A stretch of DNA of 42,082 bases from Candidatus Methylomirabilis lanthanidiphila (GCA_902196205.1 CABIKM010000036.1:1-42082), one strand, 5' to 3'. Counted from the first letter of the stretch, positions 1 to 9,448 are shown. Notes: a model not told the origin generated them from the sequence alone. Translations and numbers: made by a program.

Positions 1-127
1 TAGTGGAGGGGGGTGGGGGTCCGCCCCCCTCCCTAAGCCCGGGGCCGTCGCGGAGGGTCTCGAGCAGATGGGGATTCGAGGACGGAAAGGCCAAGAAGGG
101 GCGAGGGAGAAGGAAGGAGGTAGGGTC

Positions 128-907
128 ATGAAGTATGTAGCTGCGATTGGATGTGCGGTCCTGATGGCGGTGTCTGGAGCGTCGCAGGCATGGGCTCACG
201 GCGGGAGCATGGGTGGGATCACAGAGAATGATCTCTGCTCGATGGAGAAGGGGCAGTATTTCATCCATTTCAGCGCTTATCAGCATGCGACTGCTGGCGC
301 GGCCACCCAGCTTGCTCAGGCCAAGGGACTCAAGGATGCGGATCTAAGGCGGTACCTGGATGCCATGAAGGAAGAGTTTCAGTCTTATTGTCGGGATATT
401 CCCAAGACGGGGAAGGCGACGTTGACCTTTGATCTGATCAGCGATGCGCTTCGAAGGATTCCGGTGGCTGTCCGCGTCGTCGAGGCCTCGGAGCGCGGCG
501 ACTCCGAAACGGTCCTGTATATTCCGCAACAAGTTTATCCTTCAGGTGTCGTAAAAGCGGAGACGGATTTTGCGAAAGCAGGGAAATACAGGGCAGTCGT
601 GGAAGTTGAGGAACACGCGGCGCATGGTTCCCACGCCGGAGGCGCCGCAGAGGTGGTAGGCCATGGTCACGATGGTGATGGGGCCGCGGCGGTGACCGAG
701 ACACACGTCAGTACGGCAGAGGAGGAGGCGTACCATGCCTATGACTCCACCTTCGGCTTCCCCTTTACAGTTGGACTCAAGACAACAAGAAGTCATGGTG
801 GCGCTTCGTCGTCTGTGATGAGCAATCCAGCGATTCTGGTGACGGCCGTTGCAGGTATGGCCATTGGTACCGTACTCTATGTAAGACGAAAGAAGAAAGT
901 GGCCTGA
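128..907 (+). CDS. Secreted His-rich protein with C-terminal membrane anchor, function unknown
   Basis: The protein has 259 aa. The start at 128 is preferred over the in-frame ATG at 68 because AAGGAGG lies just upstream of it and a typical signal peptide (MKYVAAIGCAVLMAV, then a cleavage site after AWA) follows directly. The mature protein begins HGG. It contains two cysteines (DLCSMEKG and YCRDIP), a beta-rich middle, and a His/Gly-rich stretch around residues 170-200 with HAAHGSHAGG and GHGHDGDG. A hydrophobic helix follows near the C-terminus and ends in RRKKK, so the bulk should face the periplasm. The pattern of a Cys, then HF.AYQ, DIP.TG, LR..PV and YP.GV recalls small secreted proteins of unknown function, but I cannot name the family. 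The His-rich loop suggests metal binding, which is inference. It converges on uvrA with no obvious partner. Confidence 0.75.
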   Translation: MKYVAAIGCAVLMAVSGASQAWAHGGSMGGITENDLCSMEKGQYFIHFSAYQHATAGAATQLAQAKGLKDADLRRYLDAMKEEFQSYCRDIPKTGKATLTFDLISDALRRIPVAVRVVEASERGDSETVLYIPQQVYPSGVVKAETDFAKAGKYRAVVEVEEHAAHGSHAGGAAEVVGHGHDGDGAAAVTETHVSTAEEEAYHAYDSTFGFPFTVGLKTTRSHGGASSSVMSNPAILVTAVAGMAIGTVLYVRRKKKVA

Positions 908-949
908 ACATACTCTTGACAAAATGAAAGATCAGCGGCAGGCTCCACC

Positions 950-1037
950 AACCGAGTTGCGGAACGCGACTGATTGTGGCGCCCGGGAGGATGGCTTGTA
1001 GTTCCCGACTGATCGCGGCGACACAAAAGACATCCAT
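950..1037 (-). pseudogene. Possible truncated N-terminus of an RqcH/NFACT-type gene
   Basis: Directly after the uvrA stop, with a 6-bp gap and on the same strand, an ATG opens a frame reading MDVFCVAAISRELQAILPG followed by ATISRV. The spacing of MD, EL, LxG and IxxV resembles the start of NFACT (fibronectin-binding-like/RqcH) proteins. After about 29 codons the resemblance ends, and the rest of the frame is simply antisense to the secreted-protein gene. I infer a gene that once followed uvrA and was cut off by a deletion or insertion. The similarity is short and judged from memory, so this could be chance. Confidence 0.3.
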
Positions 1038-1043
1038 AACGCG

Positions 1044-3668
1044 CTATGATGTTCGAAACATCCGCCTGAGAAACTGGCCGGTGTACGAGGTCGGGTGGGT
1101 CGCCACCTCCTCCGGGCGTCCCGCGACCACAACCTGCCCTCCGTCGTCTCCGCCCTCCGGGCCCAGGTCGATGATCCAGTCGGCTGTTTTGATCACCTCC
1201 AGGTTGTGCTCGATCACCAGGACGGTATTGCCGGTGTCGGTCAGACGGTGCAGGACCTCCAGGAGCTGGCTGATGTCGTGGAAGTGCAGCCCGGTGGTCG
1301 GCTCATCCAGGATATAGATGGTCCGGCCGGTCCCCCGTTTGCTGAGCTCCCGCGACAGCTTGACCCGCTGCGCCTCGCCGCCAGACAGCGTCGTGGCCGA
1401 CTGCCCCAGCTTGATGTAACCGAGGCCCACGTCAAACAGGGTCTGGAGTTTCTCCTTGATCTTAGGGACCGGCTCGAAAAAGCGCAGCGCCTCCTCAACC
1501 GTCATGTCCAGGATCTCCGCAATACTCCTGCCCTTGTAGGCGATCTCGAGCGTCTCCCGGTTGTATCGCGCCCCCTTGCAGACATCGCAGGTCACGTGGA
1601 CATCGGGCAGAAAGTGCATCTCGATCTGAATCAGCCCGTCGCCCTGGCAGGCCTCGCATCGGCCGCCCTTGACGTTGAAGCTGAAGCGGCCCGGCTTGTA
1701 CCCGCGCATACGCGCCTCCGGCACCAGCGCGTACAGCTCCCTAATGAGACTGAAGACCCCGGTATAGGTAGCAGGGTTGCTGCGAGGGGTGCGGCCGATG
1801 GGCGACTGATCGATGTCGATCACCTTGTCGACATGCTCCACGCCGAGAATCTTGTCGTGCGCCCCCGGTCGCTCCCGGGAACCGTAGAGGTGGCGATCCA
1901 GCGCCCGCCGCAGGATCTCATTCACCAGGGTGCTCTTGCCGGAACCGGACACGCCGGTCACACAGGTCAACACCCCAAGAGGGATCTCTACCTCTATATT
2001 CTTGAGGTTATGTTCCCGCGCCCCGACGATGGTCAGGACGAGGCCGTTTCCCCTCCGTCGAATGGCAGGGACAGGAATGGCCAGGCGTCCCGACAGGTAC
2101 TGACCGGTCAGCGAACGCTTGTGTCGGATGATGTCACGCGGGCTGCCGCACGCCACCACCCGCCCGCCGGAGACCCCTGCGCCAGGACCCAGATCGATGA
2201 CGTAGTCGGCGTCGCGGATCGTCTCTTCGTCGTGCTCGACAACCAGGACCGTGTTGCCCAGATCGCGGAGCCGCTTGAGGGTATTCAGGAGGCGGACATT
2301 GTCCCGTTGATGCAAGCCGATGCTGGGCTCGTCCAGGATGTACAGGACGCCGACCAGCGAGCTGCCGATCTGGGTCGCCAGACGGATTCGCTGCGCCTCT
2401 CCGCCGGCCAGTGTGGCCGCAGTCCGGTCCAGGGTCAGGTAGTCGAGGCCGACGTTGACGAGGAATGTCAGACGCTCCCGCAGCTCCTTCAGGATGCGGC
2501 GGGCGATCTCGCGGTCTTTCTCGCTGAGCTGGAGGTCCTGGAAGAACTGAAGCCCCGCCTTCACCGAATACCGCGTCACCTCCGCGATCGACTTGCCGTC
2601 AATCTTGATGGCCAGCGACTCACGCCGCAGGCGCGCCCCCTGGCACGTCGGGCATGGGCGGACACTGGCCAACCGCTTGACGTAGTTCTCGATCTCCTCC
2701 CGCACCTTGGAGGACGAGGTCTCCTTGTAGCGTTGGTCCAGATAGTGGATGTTCGGACTCCCGTGCCACGGCTCCAGGATGCCCGGCAGGTCGTCCATTC
2801 GCCCGTCCAGCTTGGTGCCCAAGCCGTCGCACGTCGGACAGGCGCCGTGCGGATTGTTGAAGGAGAAGATGCGAGGGCTGACTTCCGGATAGCTGACGCC
2901 GCAGTCGATGCAGGCCAGTCGCTCGGAAAAGATCAGATCCTTCGACGGCTCGAGGAGGTTGACGACCACAATCCCCTCGCTGAGCTTGAGCGCGGTCTCA
3001 AGCGAATCGGCCAGCCGTTTTCGAATATCGGCCTTCAGGATCAGCCGATCCACCACGACCTCGATCGTGTGCTTCTTATTCTTGTCCAGCTCGATCGTCT
3101 CCTCCAGCTCCCGCAGCTTGCCGTCGACACGAACGCGGACGAATCCCTGCCGGCGCAGGTCGACGAACACCTGGCGGTACTCGCCCTTCCGCCCCCGGAC
3201 GACCGGGGCCAGGATCTGAAACTTGCTGCCATCCGGCAGCGCCAGCACCTGGTCCACGATCTGCTGAACCGTCTGCGACGCGATCGGCTTGCCGCACGTG
3301 TAACAGTACGGCTTACCGACCCGGGCAAACAGCAGGCGGAGGTAATCATAGATCTCCGTCACCGTCGCGACGGTCGAGCGGGGATTCTTGCTGGTGGTCT
3401 TCTGCTCGATGGAGATTGCCGGCGAGAGTCCCTCGATCAGGTCCACGTCCGGTTTATCCATCTGCTCCAGGAACTGACGGGCGTAGGTGGACAGCGACTC
3501 GACATAGCGTCGCTGCCCCTCGGCATAGATGGTATCGAAGGCTAACGACGACTTCCCGGAGCCTGAGACGCCGGTGATGACCACCAGCTTGTCCCGCGGG
3601 ATCTCCAGGTCAATCGACTGCAGGTTATGCTCTCGCGCGCCACGGATCACAATCTTATCGCTCGCCAT
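1044..3668 (-). CDS. uvrA: UvrA, excinuclease ABC subunit A (short insertion domain)
   Basis: The protein has 874 aa. It is the damage-sensing ATPase of nucleotide excision repair and works as a dimer with UvrB. Two ABC ATPase modules are visible: Walker [10 protein letters not shown] at residues 34-42 and GVSGSGKST in the second half, with two signature/Walker B sets ([22 protein letters not shown] and [22 protein letters not shown]). The zinc modules are kept (CIDC..CPTC, RPCPTC, CEAC..CDVC), and the UvrB-binding region (about residues 120-250) is present. The usual length is about 940 aa. The missing 60-65 residues map between CPTCDGLG and [12 protein letters not shown] (about residues 285-345), which is the DNA-facing insertion domain. 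The frame is intact across this point, so it is not a sequencing break. The start at 3668 has only a weak ribosome site. Confidence 0.97.
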   Translation of the reverse strand: MASDKIVIRGAREHNLQSIDLEIPRDKLVVITGVSGSGKSSLAFDTIYAEGQRRYVESLSTYARQFLEQMDKPDVDLIEGLSPAISIEQKTTSKNPRSTVATVTEIYDYLRLLFARVGKPYCYTCGKPIASQTVQQIVDQVLALPDGSKFQILAPVVRGRKGEYRQVFVDLRRQGFVRVRVDGKLRELEETIELDKNKKHTIEVVVDRLILKADIRKRLADSLETALKLSEGIVVVNLLEPSKDLIFSERLACIDCGVSYPEVSPRIFSFNNPHGACPTCDGLGTKLDGRMDDLPGILEPWHGSPNIHYLDQRYKETSSSKVREEIENYVKRLASVRPCPTCQGARLRRESLAIKIDGKSIAEVTRYSVKAGLQFFQDLQLSEKDREIARRILKELRERLTFLVNVGLDYLTLDRTAATLAGGEAQRIRLATQIGSSLVGVLYILDEPSIGLHQRDNVRLLNTLKRLRDLGNTVLVVEHDEETIRDADYVIDLGPGAGVSGGRVVACGSPRDIIRHKRSLTGQYLSGRLAIPVPAIRRRGNGLVLTIVGAREHNLKNIEVEIPLGVLTCVTGVSGSGKSTLVNEILRRALDRHLYGSRERPGAHDKILGVEHVDKVIDIDQSPIGRTPRSNPATYTGVFSLIRELYALVPEARMRGYKPGRFSFNVKGGRCEACQGDGLIQIEMHFLPDVHVTCDVCKGARYNRETLEIAYKGRSIAEILDMTVEEALRFFEPVPKIKEKLQTLFDVGLGYIKLGQSATTLSGGEAQRVKLSRELSKRGTGRTIYILDEPTTGLHFHDISQLLEVLHRLTDTGNTVLVIEHNLEVIKTADWIIDLGPEGGDDGGQVVVAGRPEEVATHPTSYTGQFLRRMFRTS

Positions 3669-3699
3669 AACGTGATTGACCCCTACAAATTAGGCACTT

Positions 3700-3718
3700 A
3701 GGTTGAAGACTGAAGGCT
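3700..3718. repeat. Left arm of 19-bp inverted repeat around the four-helix-bundle gene
   Basis: AGGTTGAAGACTGAAGGCT here matches the reverse complement of 4099-4117 at 18 of 19 positions. The two arms bracket the four-helix-bundle gene. Related copies lie at 21840-21888 and 22876-22954. The arm is followed by a second GAAGGCT unit. Confidence 0.75.
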
Positions 3719-3723
3719 GAAGG

Positions 3724-4084
3724 CTAGACACTATTTCGCAAGGCATGAATCAAGCCATTCAGGACCTTCTCGGTTTCGACGACCTTTGGTTCGATCAGAG
3801 AGTAATCCTTAATTGGGCAAGAAGCCCAAACGCGTCGACAAACGTAATTGATAGTGCAACTCCCTCACGGATCCGAAGGCTATAGTGAGAAATCGGAGAT
3901 AATCTGCCTCGCTGTCGCGAGCACAACCCTCCACGATGTTGGAAGGAACTGAAACTGCAGCCCGCCGTATTTGAGGAGTCAGTACAAACATCTCTGTTCT
4001 TGGAAACCCGGCGGTTACCCGATAAACCAACATTGCTACTTCATCAGCCAGCTCAAATGCCCGAAGTTTTGTGTGATCACGCAT
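3724..4084 (-). pseudogene. Four-helix-bundle protein (23S rRNA intervening-sequence protein type), C-terminal frameshift
   Basis: The intact frame runs from the ATG at 4084 (AGGA 8 bases upstream) to a TAA at 3809-3811 and gives 91 aa. It contains the family hallmarks F.LADEVAMLVYRVT, FPRTE, QIRRAAVSVPSNIVEG and a final LRLSTRLGFL. The normal last helix is missing. It is found in another frame directly downstream, as KDYSLIEPKVVETEKVLNG and LIHALRNSV, ending in TAG at 3724-3726. One small indel near 3808 therefore splits the gene. These proteins are often encoded in rRNA intervening sequences or as stand-alone genes of unknown function, and Avd of diversity-generating retroelements has the same fold. 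No reverse transcriptase or variable repeat is seen here. The gene sits between inverted repeats, so it may have moved as a unit (inference). Confidence 0.85.
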
Positions 4085-4095
4085 GACTTATTCCT

Positions 4096-4117
4096 AAAAG
4101 CCTTCAGTCTTCAGCCT
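4096..4117. repeat. Right arm of the inverted repeat flanking the four-helix-bundle gene
   Basis: Bases 4099-4117 (AGCCTTCAGTCTTCAGCCT) are the inverted partner of 3700-3718. The downstream bases TTTACCTGCTGG resemble those following the copies at 21870 and 22920. Confidence 0.75.
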
Positions 4118-4231
4118 GTTTACCTGCTGGCGCTAAATTTTTATTATAACCGATTCTTATCACCTCGTGTAGTATCCCACAAGACCTTTGCAGTCCATTC
4201 GTGGTTAGTTTATCGAACCCATACAGTCTCT

Positions 4232-4322
4232 TGTCGAAATTCCGTTGACAAGTCTGAGCAATGGCAGGAAAATCTCGCATATTGTGTGAATTTTTGGGCT
4301 GGTGCTGTTCAGACCAGCCTAA
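4232..4322 (+). repeat. 91-bp promoter-like repeat, copy 1
   Basis: This stretch is closely matched by 39764-39854, with most positions identical over 91 bases (GAAATTCCGTTGACA, AATGGCAG, GCATATTGTG, GGGCTGGTG, CAGACCA). It includes TTGACA at 4245-4250, a 17-base spacer, and GAAAAT at 4268-4273, which could be a sigma-70 promoter. The first copy lies about 55 bp before a small gene and a broken nucleotidyltransferase. The second lies about 70 bp before a RelA/SpoT-domain gene. It could be a mobile promoter-bearing element or the preserved end of an insertion. Confidence 0.75.
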
Positions 4323-4378
4323 TCGTAGTTCGGGCATAGACCTGTCTTCACGACAGCGATGCATGGTAGGACGAAAAC

Positions 4379-4567
4379 ATGGTACAGAAGATTGTCAAAA
4401 AACATCGTTTGCAAGAGCGCACCACTATTCAAGACGACTTAGCCTACTGGCTGAGCAAAACGCCTGAGGAACGCGTCGCCACCGTCGACTATTTGCGTGC
4501 ACAATATTATGGAAACGCAACCAGACTTCAGAGAGTTGCTCGCGTTATTCAACGCCCACCACGTTGA
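4379..4567 (+). CDS. Small conserved protein encoded ahead of a nucleotidyltransferase gene (toxin-antitoxin-like)
   Basis: The protein has 62 aa and begins MVQKIVKKHRL. It contains DLAYWLSKTPEERVATVDYL and ends RLQRVARVIQRPPR. This arrangement (a KIV..H.L start, YWLS.TPEER in the middle, R.QRV.R at the end) is a pattern I recognise from small proteins encoded just ahead of AbiEii/DUF6036-like nucleotidyltransferases. The downstream gene overlaps it by 59 bp in another frame and is truncated here. The molecular function is not established. The pair is often considered toxin-antitoxin-like. A candidate promoter lies within the repeat at 4232-4322. Confidence 0.6.
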   Translation: MVQKIVKKHRLQERTTIQDDLAYWLSKTPEERVATVDYLRAQYYGNATRLQRVARVIQRPPR

Positions 4568-4616
4568 GTACCTGATTGTCGGCGGGTATGCCCTCGCACA
4601 TGCGCTAGGAGCATAG
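4509..4616 (+). pseudogene. Truncated nucleotidyltransferase (N-terminal 35 codons)
   Basis: ATG at 4509 opens METQPDFRELLALFNAHHVE followed by YLIVGGYALAHALGA and a TAG at 4614-4616. The motif F.ELL..FN...VEYL.VGGYAL is the usual start of stand-alone nucleotidyltransferases, which continue with the catalytic DLD motif for another 100 or more residues. None of that follows. Instead, a MITE-like element starts 14 bp after the stop. The gene is a dead remnant of the module begun at 4379. Confidence 0.75.
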
Positions 4617-4629
4617 GCGTTCCCCTCAA

Positions 4630-4806
4630 CTAGTGTCCTGAGTCAGAAGTTCGGCGAAGAAGCACGCGCTCCCTGTATCGTCATTCCCGCGAAAGCGGGA
4701 ATCCAGAACCCCCATGATTTCCTGGATTCCGGCTCGCGCCTGCGATATGAGCTTGGCCGGAATGACGTCCGCAAATATGCAACGAATTTCAGAAACAGGA
4801 CACTAG
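4630..4806. mobile_element. 177-bp MITE-like element, copy 1 (complete)
   Basis: The element is bounded by perfect 11-bp terminal inverted repeats, CTAGTGTCCTG at 4630-4640 and CAGGACACTAG at 4796-4806. It contains an internal palindrome (ATTCCCGCGAAAGCGGGAAT) and has no coding capacity. A diverged copy lies at 25886-26074 and an inverted partial copy at 39441-39510. No transposase with matching ends is present in the window, so it would have to be moved in trans. It sits just after the truncated nucleotidyltransferase and may have taken part in its loss. Confidence 0.8.
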
Positions 4807-5163
4807 AACCTGCCTACTGAACTGCCCCATGAACGGAACCTATTGAGATACATCCCCCTTCGACAGGCTGGGGGCCAGAATGTGCAAAGAAACATTGGAA
4901 GCGCTCCGCTGGGTCACCGAGAGGTTAGCACCAGCGGGGCTTATATTCATGTGTCGAACCGAGAAGATGAGGGAGTCCAAAGCCCAGTTGATAGACCCGG
5001 AGTTCGTTCGGGCGGCTCGCTGTCGGAAAGCCGGATAGACTGACATACATGCAGCGTTTGCCGTCGGCGGGGTTTCTAAGAATGTATTGCTAACTATGCG
5101 AAAAGGTTATGCCATTTACTCTGACCTAAAAATAGTTCGTCGGGATAGCAACTGTCTTAGATG
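4807..5163. other. Stretch without a recognisable gene
   Basis: Between the MITE and the insertion sequence I see only short overlapping frames with no family features. A CCCCTTCGACAGGCTGGGG segment near 4857 resembles a common dispersed intergenic motif. The right end of the IS110-type element may extend a few tens of bases into this stretch. Confidence 0.5.
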
Positions 5164-7127
<1,964 letters not shown>

Positions 7128-7249
7128 CCATTCGCTGCACCCGACGCGCTACAGCCGGCTTCGCCGGCCTCCACGCGCGGGTGAGATCAAACGTTCGGTA
7201 GCCGGCAGAATATGCACGGTGCTATACTTTAGGTATGGAGGTTACCGGC

Positions 7250-7450
7250 ATGGGCAAAGTTGAGCTGATTGAACAGCAAATCAAGGAGCTTTCGCCCGAA
7301 GAGCTCTCGCAACTTCGCGCATGGTTTCTTGAATTCAACTGGGCACAGTGGGATCACCAGTTTGAGCGCGATGTCGCCGCAGGAACACTCGATGCGCTGG
7401 CGGAAAAGGCGCTTCGAGATCACGCGGCCGGAAAGACGACGCCGCTTTGA
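7250..7450 (+). CDS. Antitoxin-like small protein of a RelE/ParE-type pair
   Basis: The protein has 66 aa. ATG at 7250 is chosen because GGAGG lies 8 bases upstream, inside the earlier in-frame ATG at 7235. The sequence has IEQQIKELSPEELSQLRAWF, then EFNWAQWDHQFERDVAAG and LDALAEKALRDHAAGKT. This is a well-populated pattern for small antitoxins encoded ahead of RelE-like toxins. Its stop codon overlaps the TTG start of the toxin remnant. The toxin is interrupted, so this antitoxin may no longer have a partner. A TATACT box lies shortly upstream, near 7213. Confidence 0.8.
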   Translation: MGKVELIEQQIKELSPEELSQLRAWFLEFNWAQWDHQFERDVAAGTLDALAEKALRDHAAGKTTPL

Positions 7451-7701
7451 AACACCATGCGTCCCCGGACTTCTGGGCCTGTTACCGGTCTTTGCCGGAG
7501 GACGTCCAAAAGCTCGCAGACCAAGCCTACGCCCATCTCAAGGAAGATCCGCAGTAGCCATCACTTCATTTTAAGAAAGTCGAGCGCTTTTGGTCCGCGC
7601 GTGTGGGCGGCAATTACCGCGCGGTGGCCATCGAAGGCGCAGATGGTCTCGTGTGGTTCTGGCTCGGGACCCACGCCGATTACGATAAGCTACTCGGCTA
7701 A
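7447..7701 (+). pseudogene. RelE/ParE-type toxin interrupted by an in-frame amber codon
   Basis: From TTG at 7447, which overlaps the antitoxin stop, one frame reads LKHHASPDFWACYRSLPEDV followed by QKLADQAYAHLKEDPQ. TAG at 7555-7557 interrupts it. The same frame continues PSLHFKKVERFWSARVGGNY and RAVAIEGADGLVWFWLGTHA to a TAA at 7699-7701. Both halves are in phase and together give a normal 84-codon toxin, so a single substitution in a DP(Q).PSLHFKKV segment has inactivated it. The first half alone lacks the RelE core residues. Translation through TAG is possible in principle but nothing supports it. Confidence 0.85.
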
Positions 7702-7776
7702 CCGCGCGGTCGAAAATGACGCCTTGCGGGCGCTGCCTGCGCGCGCATTTCACCGCGGCGTTATGCCGCAATGGAC

Positions 7777-7806
7777 TTGGTTATAGCATGTTAGCCGTGC
7801 TATCAT
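7777..7806 (+). promoter_or_regulatory. higBA promoter with overlapping operator-like palindrome
   Basis: TTGGTT at 7777-7782, an 18-base spacer and TATCAT at 7801-7806 precede higB by 6 bases. The spacer holds the inverted pair ATAGCA (7783-7788) and TGCTAT (7798-7803). This is the expected position for autorepression by the HigA helix-turn-helix protein. Confidence 0.5.
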
Positions 7807-7812
7807 GTAATT

Positions 7813-8106
7813 ATGATCCGTTCTTTCCTGAGTTCTGTGACCGAGGATCTCTTCAACGGGCGGGACACCAAAGCGGCCCGTCGGACCTGCCCGAAGAACC
7901 TGTGGAAGGTCGCTGTGCGCAAGCTGGAGCAATTGGACTCGACGCTGCGTTTGGAGGATCTCCGGATTGCCCCTGGAAATCGCCTTGAGGCGCTGTCAGG
8001 GAATCGTGCCGGACAGCACAGCATCCGGATCAACGATCAGTATCGAGTGTGCTTCGTCTGGACACTTGATGGCCCAGACGAGGTCGAAATCGCCGACTAT
8101 CACTGA
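7813..8106 (+). CDS. higB: HigB-type toxin (RelE superfamily mRNA interferase)
   Basis: The protein has 97 aa. HigB toxins cleave mRNA on the ribosome and are neutralised by HigA. The sequence shows the RelE-like order: a helical start with DLFNGRDTKAARRTCPKNLW, then ARRKL-type helix AVRKLEQLDST, then LRIAPGNRLEALSGNRAGQH, SIRINDQYRVCFVW and a final VEIADYH. The SIRINDQYR(V/I)CF core is diagnostic. Gene order is toxin first and antitoxin second (18-bp gap to higA), which is typical for hig and reversed from relBE. Confidence 0.93.
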   Translation: MIRSFLSSVTEDLFNGRDTKAARRTCPKNLWKVAVRKLEQLDSTLRLEDLRIAPGNRLEALSGNRAGQHSIRINDQYRVCFVWTLDGPDEVEIADYH

Positions 8107-8124
8107 CGTTGCGGGAGGTAAGTC

Positions 8125-8442
8125 ATGGTTCGCATCCCGACACATCGAGCGCCCACTCATCCGGGAGAGATGCTACTGGAGGAGTTCCTCAAGCCGATGG
8201 GCCTTTCTCAGAAGGAGCTCGCGGCCGGCATCCACGTGCCATACCAGAGGATCAACGAGCTTGTTCGTGGGCGTCGCGGGGTGACCCCAAGTACGGCATT
8301 GCGGTTGGCTCGATTCTTCGGCATGTCGCCGGACTTCTGGCTGAGCCTTCAACTTCGATGGGATTTGTATCATGCCCAGCGATCAGAAGCGTCCACGCTG
8401 CGTGCCATTCGGCAAATCAAACGCAGCCGGAGAGCGGCCTAA
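8125..8442 (+). CDS. higA: HigA-type antitoxin, XRE helix-turn-helix
   Basis: The protein has 105 aa and a strong GGGAGGT ribosome site. The N-terminal HPGEMLLEEFLKPMGLSQKE segment followed by LAAGIHVPYQRINELVRGRR forms the XRE helix-turn-helix, and TALRLARFFGMSPDFWLSLQ is the HigA signature. The protein would bind HigB and repress the palindrome at 7783-7803. The very basic tail (KRSRRAA) is a minor oddity. The pair looks intact. Confidence 0.94.
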   Translation: MVRIPTHRAPTHPGEMLLEEFLKPMGLSQKELAAGIHVPYQRINELVRGRRGVTPSTALRLARFFGMSPDFWLSLQLRWDLYHAQRSEASTLRAIRQIKRSRRAA

Positions 8443-8559
8443 AATCGATTTGCAGCGGGTGGCAGGTTCGCAAGGCTGATCATGAACAGACCTGAGAGGT
8501 GCAAGTTCCGCCGCCGCACAGAGTCGGGCGCAGCAGGTCGCGATGCAAGAAGCGGGGGA

Positions 8560-8790
8560 TCAGAGGGCCTGCCATTCCTCCAAAGGAACGCTGCAGTCGA
8601 TGATGGCCTCTACCTCTCTGATGAGGACGCGCAACTGGGGTACGGAATACTCAGGGTTAGAGGGAATGGCCAGGCGCTCGGCGCCCCACACCATGAAGTG
8701 GTACTGCCAGCCGACGAACGGACCGTCAAAGCCAAGCCGCCGCACGCGACGGATGAAGTCCCGCCTCTTACAAAGCGTCCACCGGCTCAC
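8560..8790 (-). CDS. hicA: HicA-type toxin
   Basis: The protein has 76 aa from a GTG at 8790. It shows the double-stranded-RNA-binding-like HicA fold: a KRRDFIRRVRRLGFDGPFVG start, then a YHFMVWG strand with the expected catalytic histidine, then AERLAIPSN and a final helix PQLRVLIREVEAIID. It lies downstream of hicB and overlaps it by 23 bp, so the order here is antitoxin first. It should act as an mRNA interferase restrained by HicB. Confidence 0.82.
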   Translation of the reverse strand: MSRWTLCKRRDFIRRVRRLGFDGPFVGWQYHFMVWGAERLAIPSNPEYSVPQLRVLIREVEAIIDCSVPLEEWQAL

Positions 8791-9040
8791 GGGTGGCCGT
8801 AATGTTGAGGTTGATATTGTCGATGATGGGAAGGGGATGACCCAGTTTCAACCCAAGGACGATCCACTCTTCGAGCGTGGAACGCAGGATGGTTTCGCAA
8901 TCGTGGAGTGTAGATCCGAACGCAACAACCCCTTTGCATGGCGGAATGCGGCCTGTATAGCCCCCGTCATCGAGCTTGTCGTAGACCGCATGGGCCATCG
9001 CGCGGCTGACATAATCGCCGAGTAGGTATCGACCGGTCAT
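8768..9040 (-). CDS. hicB: HicB-type antitoxin
   Basis: The protein has 90 aa with GAGGGAAG just upstream of the ATG. The sequence includes YVSRAMAHAVYDKL, GRIPPCKGVVAFGSTLHDCE and TLEEWIVLGLKLGHPLP. This is the partial RNase H-like fold of HicB with the usual strand GRIP...GVVAFG.TL.EC. There is no clear added DNA-binding domain, so regulation may rest on the HicB core alone. It is the first gene of the hicBA pair and has its own promoter at 9111-9138. Confidence 0.85.
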   Translation of the reverse strand: MTGRYLLGDYVSRAMAHAVYDKLDDGGYTGRIPPCKGVVAFGSTLHDCETILRSTLEEWIVLGLKLGHPLPIIDNINLNITATREPVDAL

Positions 9041-9110
9041 GTTCTTCCCTCAGAGGGCATTCATCACTCACTGTCCGAAGCTCCGAACGTCCTTATTGTC
9101 GTACGGTGTC

Positions 9111-9138
9111 ATTATAACCGGCCTACAGGGTGAGTCAA
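9111..9138 (-). promoter_or_regulatory. hicBA promoter
   Basis: On the minus strand TTGACT (9138-9133), a 16-base spacer and a perfect TATAAT (9116-9111) lie about 70 bases upstream of hicB. Confidence 0.65.
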
Positions 9139-9187
9139 TAGGTGCGGATGAGTCTTGAGTAGAAGGCCCCTTCCGTCCATATTTTCA

Positions 9188-9217
9188 TTGACAGAGAACG
9201 GCCGCGATTGCCATTAT
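9188..9217 (+). promoter_or_regulatory. Promoter for tRNA-Leu
   Basis: TTGACA at 9188-9193 and CATTAT at 9212-9217 are separated by 18 bases. They end 7 bases before the mature tRNA, as expected for a stable RNA gene with a short leader. Confidence 0.55.
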
Positions 9218-9224
9218 ACAGCGG

Positions 9225-9310
<86 letters not shown>

Positions 9311-9448
9311 CGGTATATGCACAGTTGTACCGTTGACATCCCTCGGCACCGTCGCACTCCGACATCGACGTTCAGATTGCGCAAAGGCACCAAGCGCGGC
9401 ACCTCCAACATCACGTCGCAATAGGTACAGCGCACCAAGGACCGACCG

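Noticed and set aside
1095-3545. 816-codon open frame on the plus strand
   Set aside because: It is wholly antisense to uvrA, shows no family features, and is the usual result of GC-rich codon use on the opposite strand.
1044-3668. UvrA2-type protein
   Set aside because: UvrA2 lacks the UvrB-binding region, which is present here. The missing part is in the insertion domain instead.
3724-4117. Diversity-generating retroelement (Avd-like four-helix bundle)
   Set aside because: No reverse transcriptase, template repeat or variable repeat is found nearby.
7555-7557. Pyrrolysine or programmed readthrough at the toxin TAG
   Set aside because: There is no downstream signal and no suppressor gene in view. 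A simple nonsense mutation explains it.
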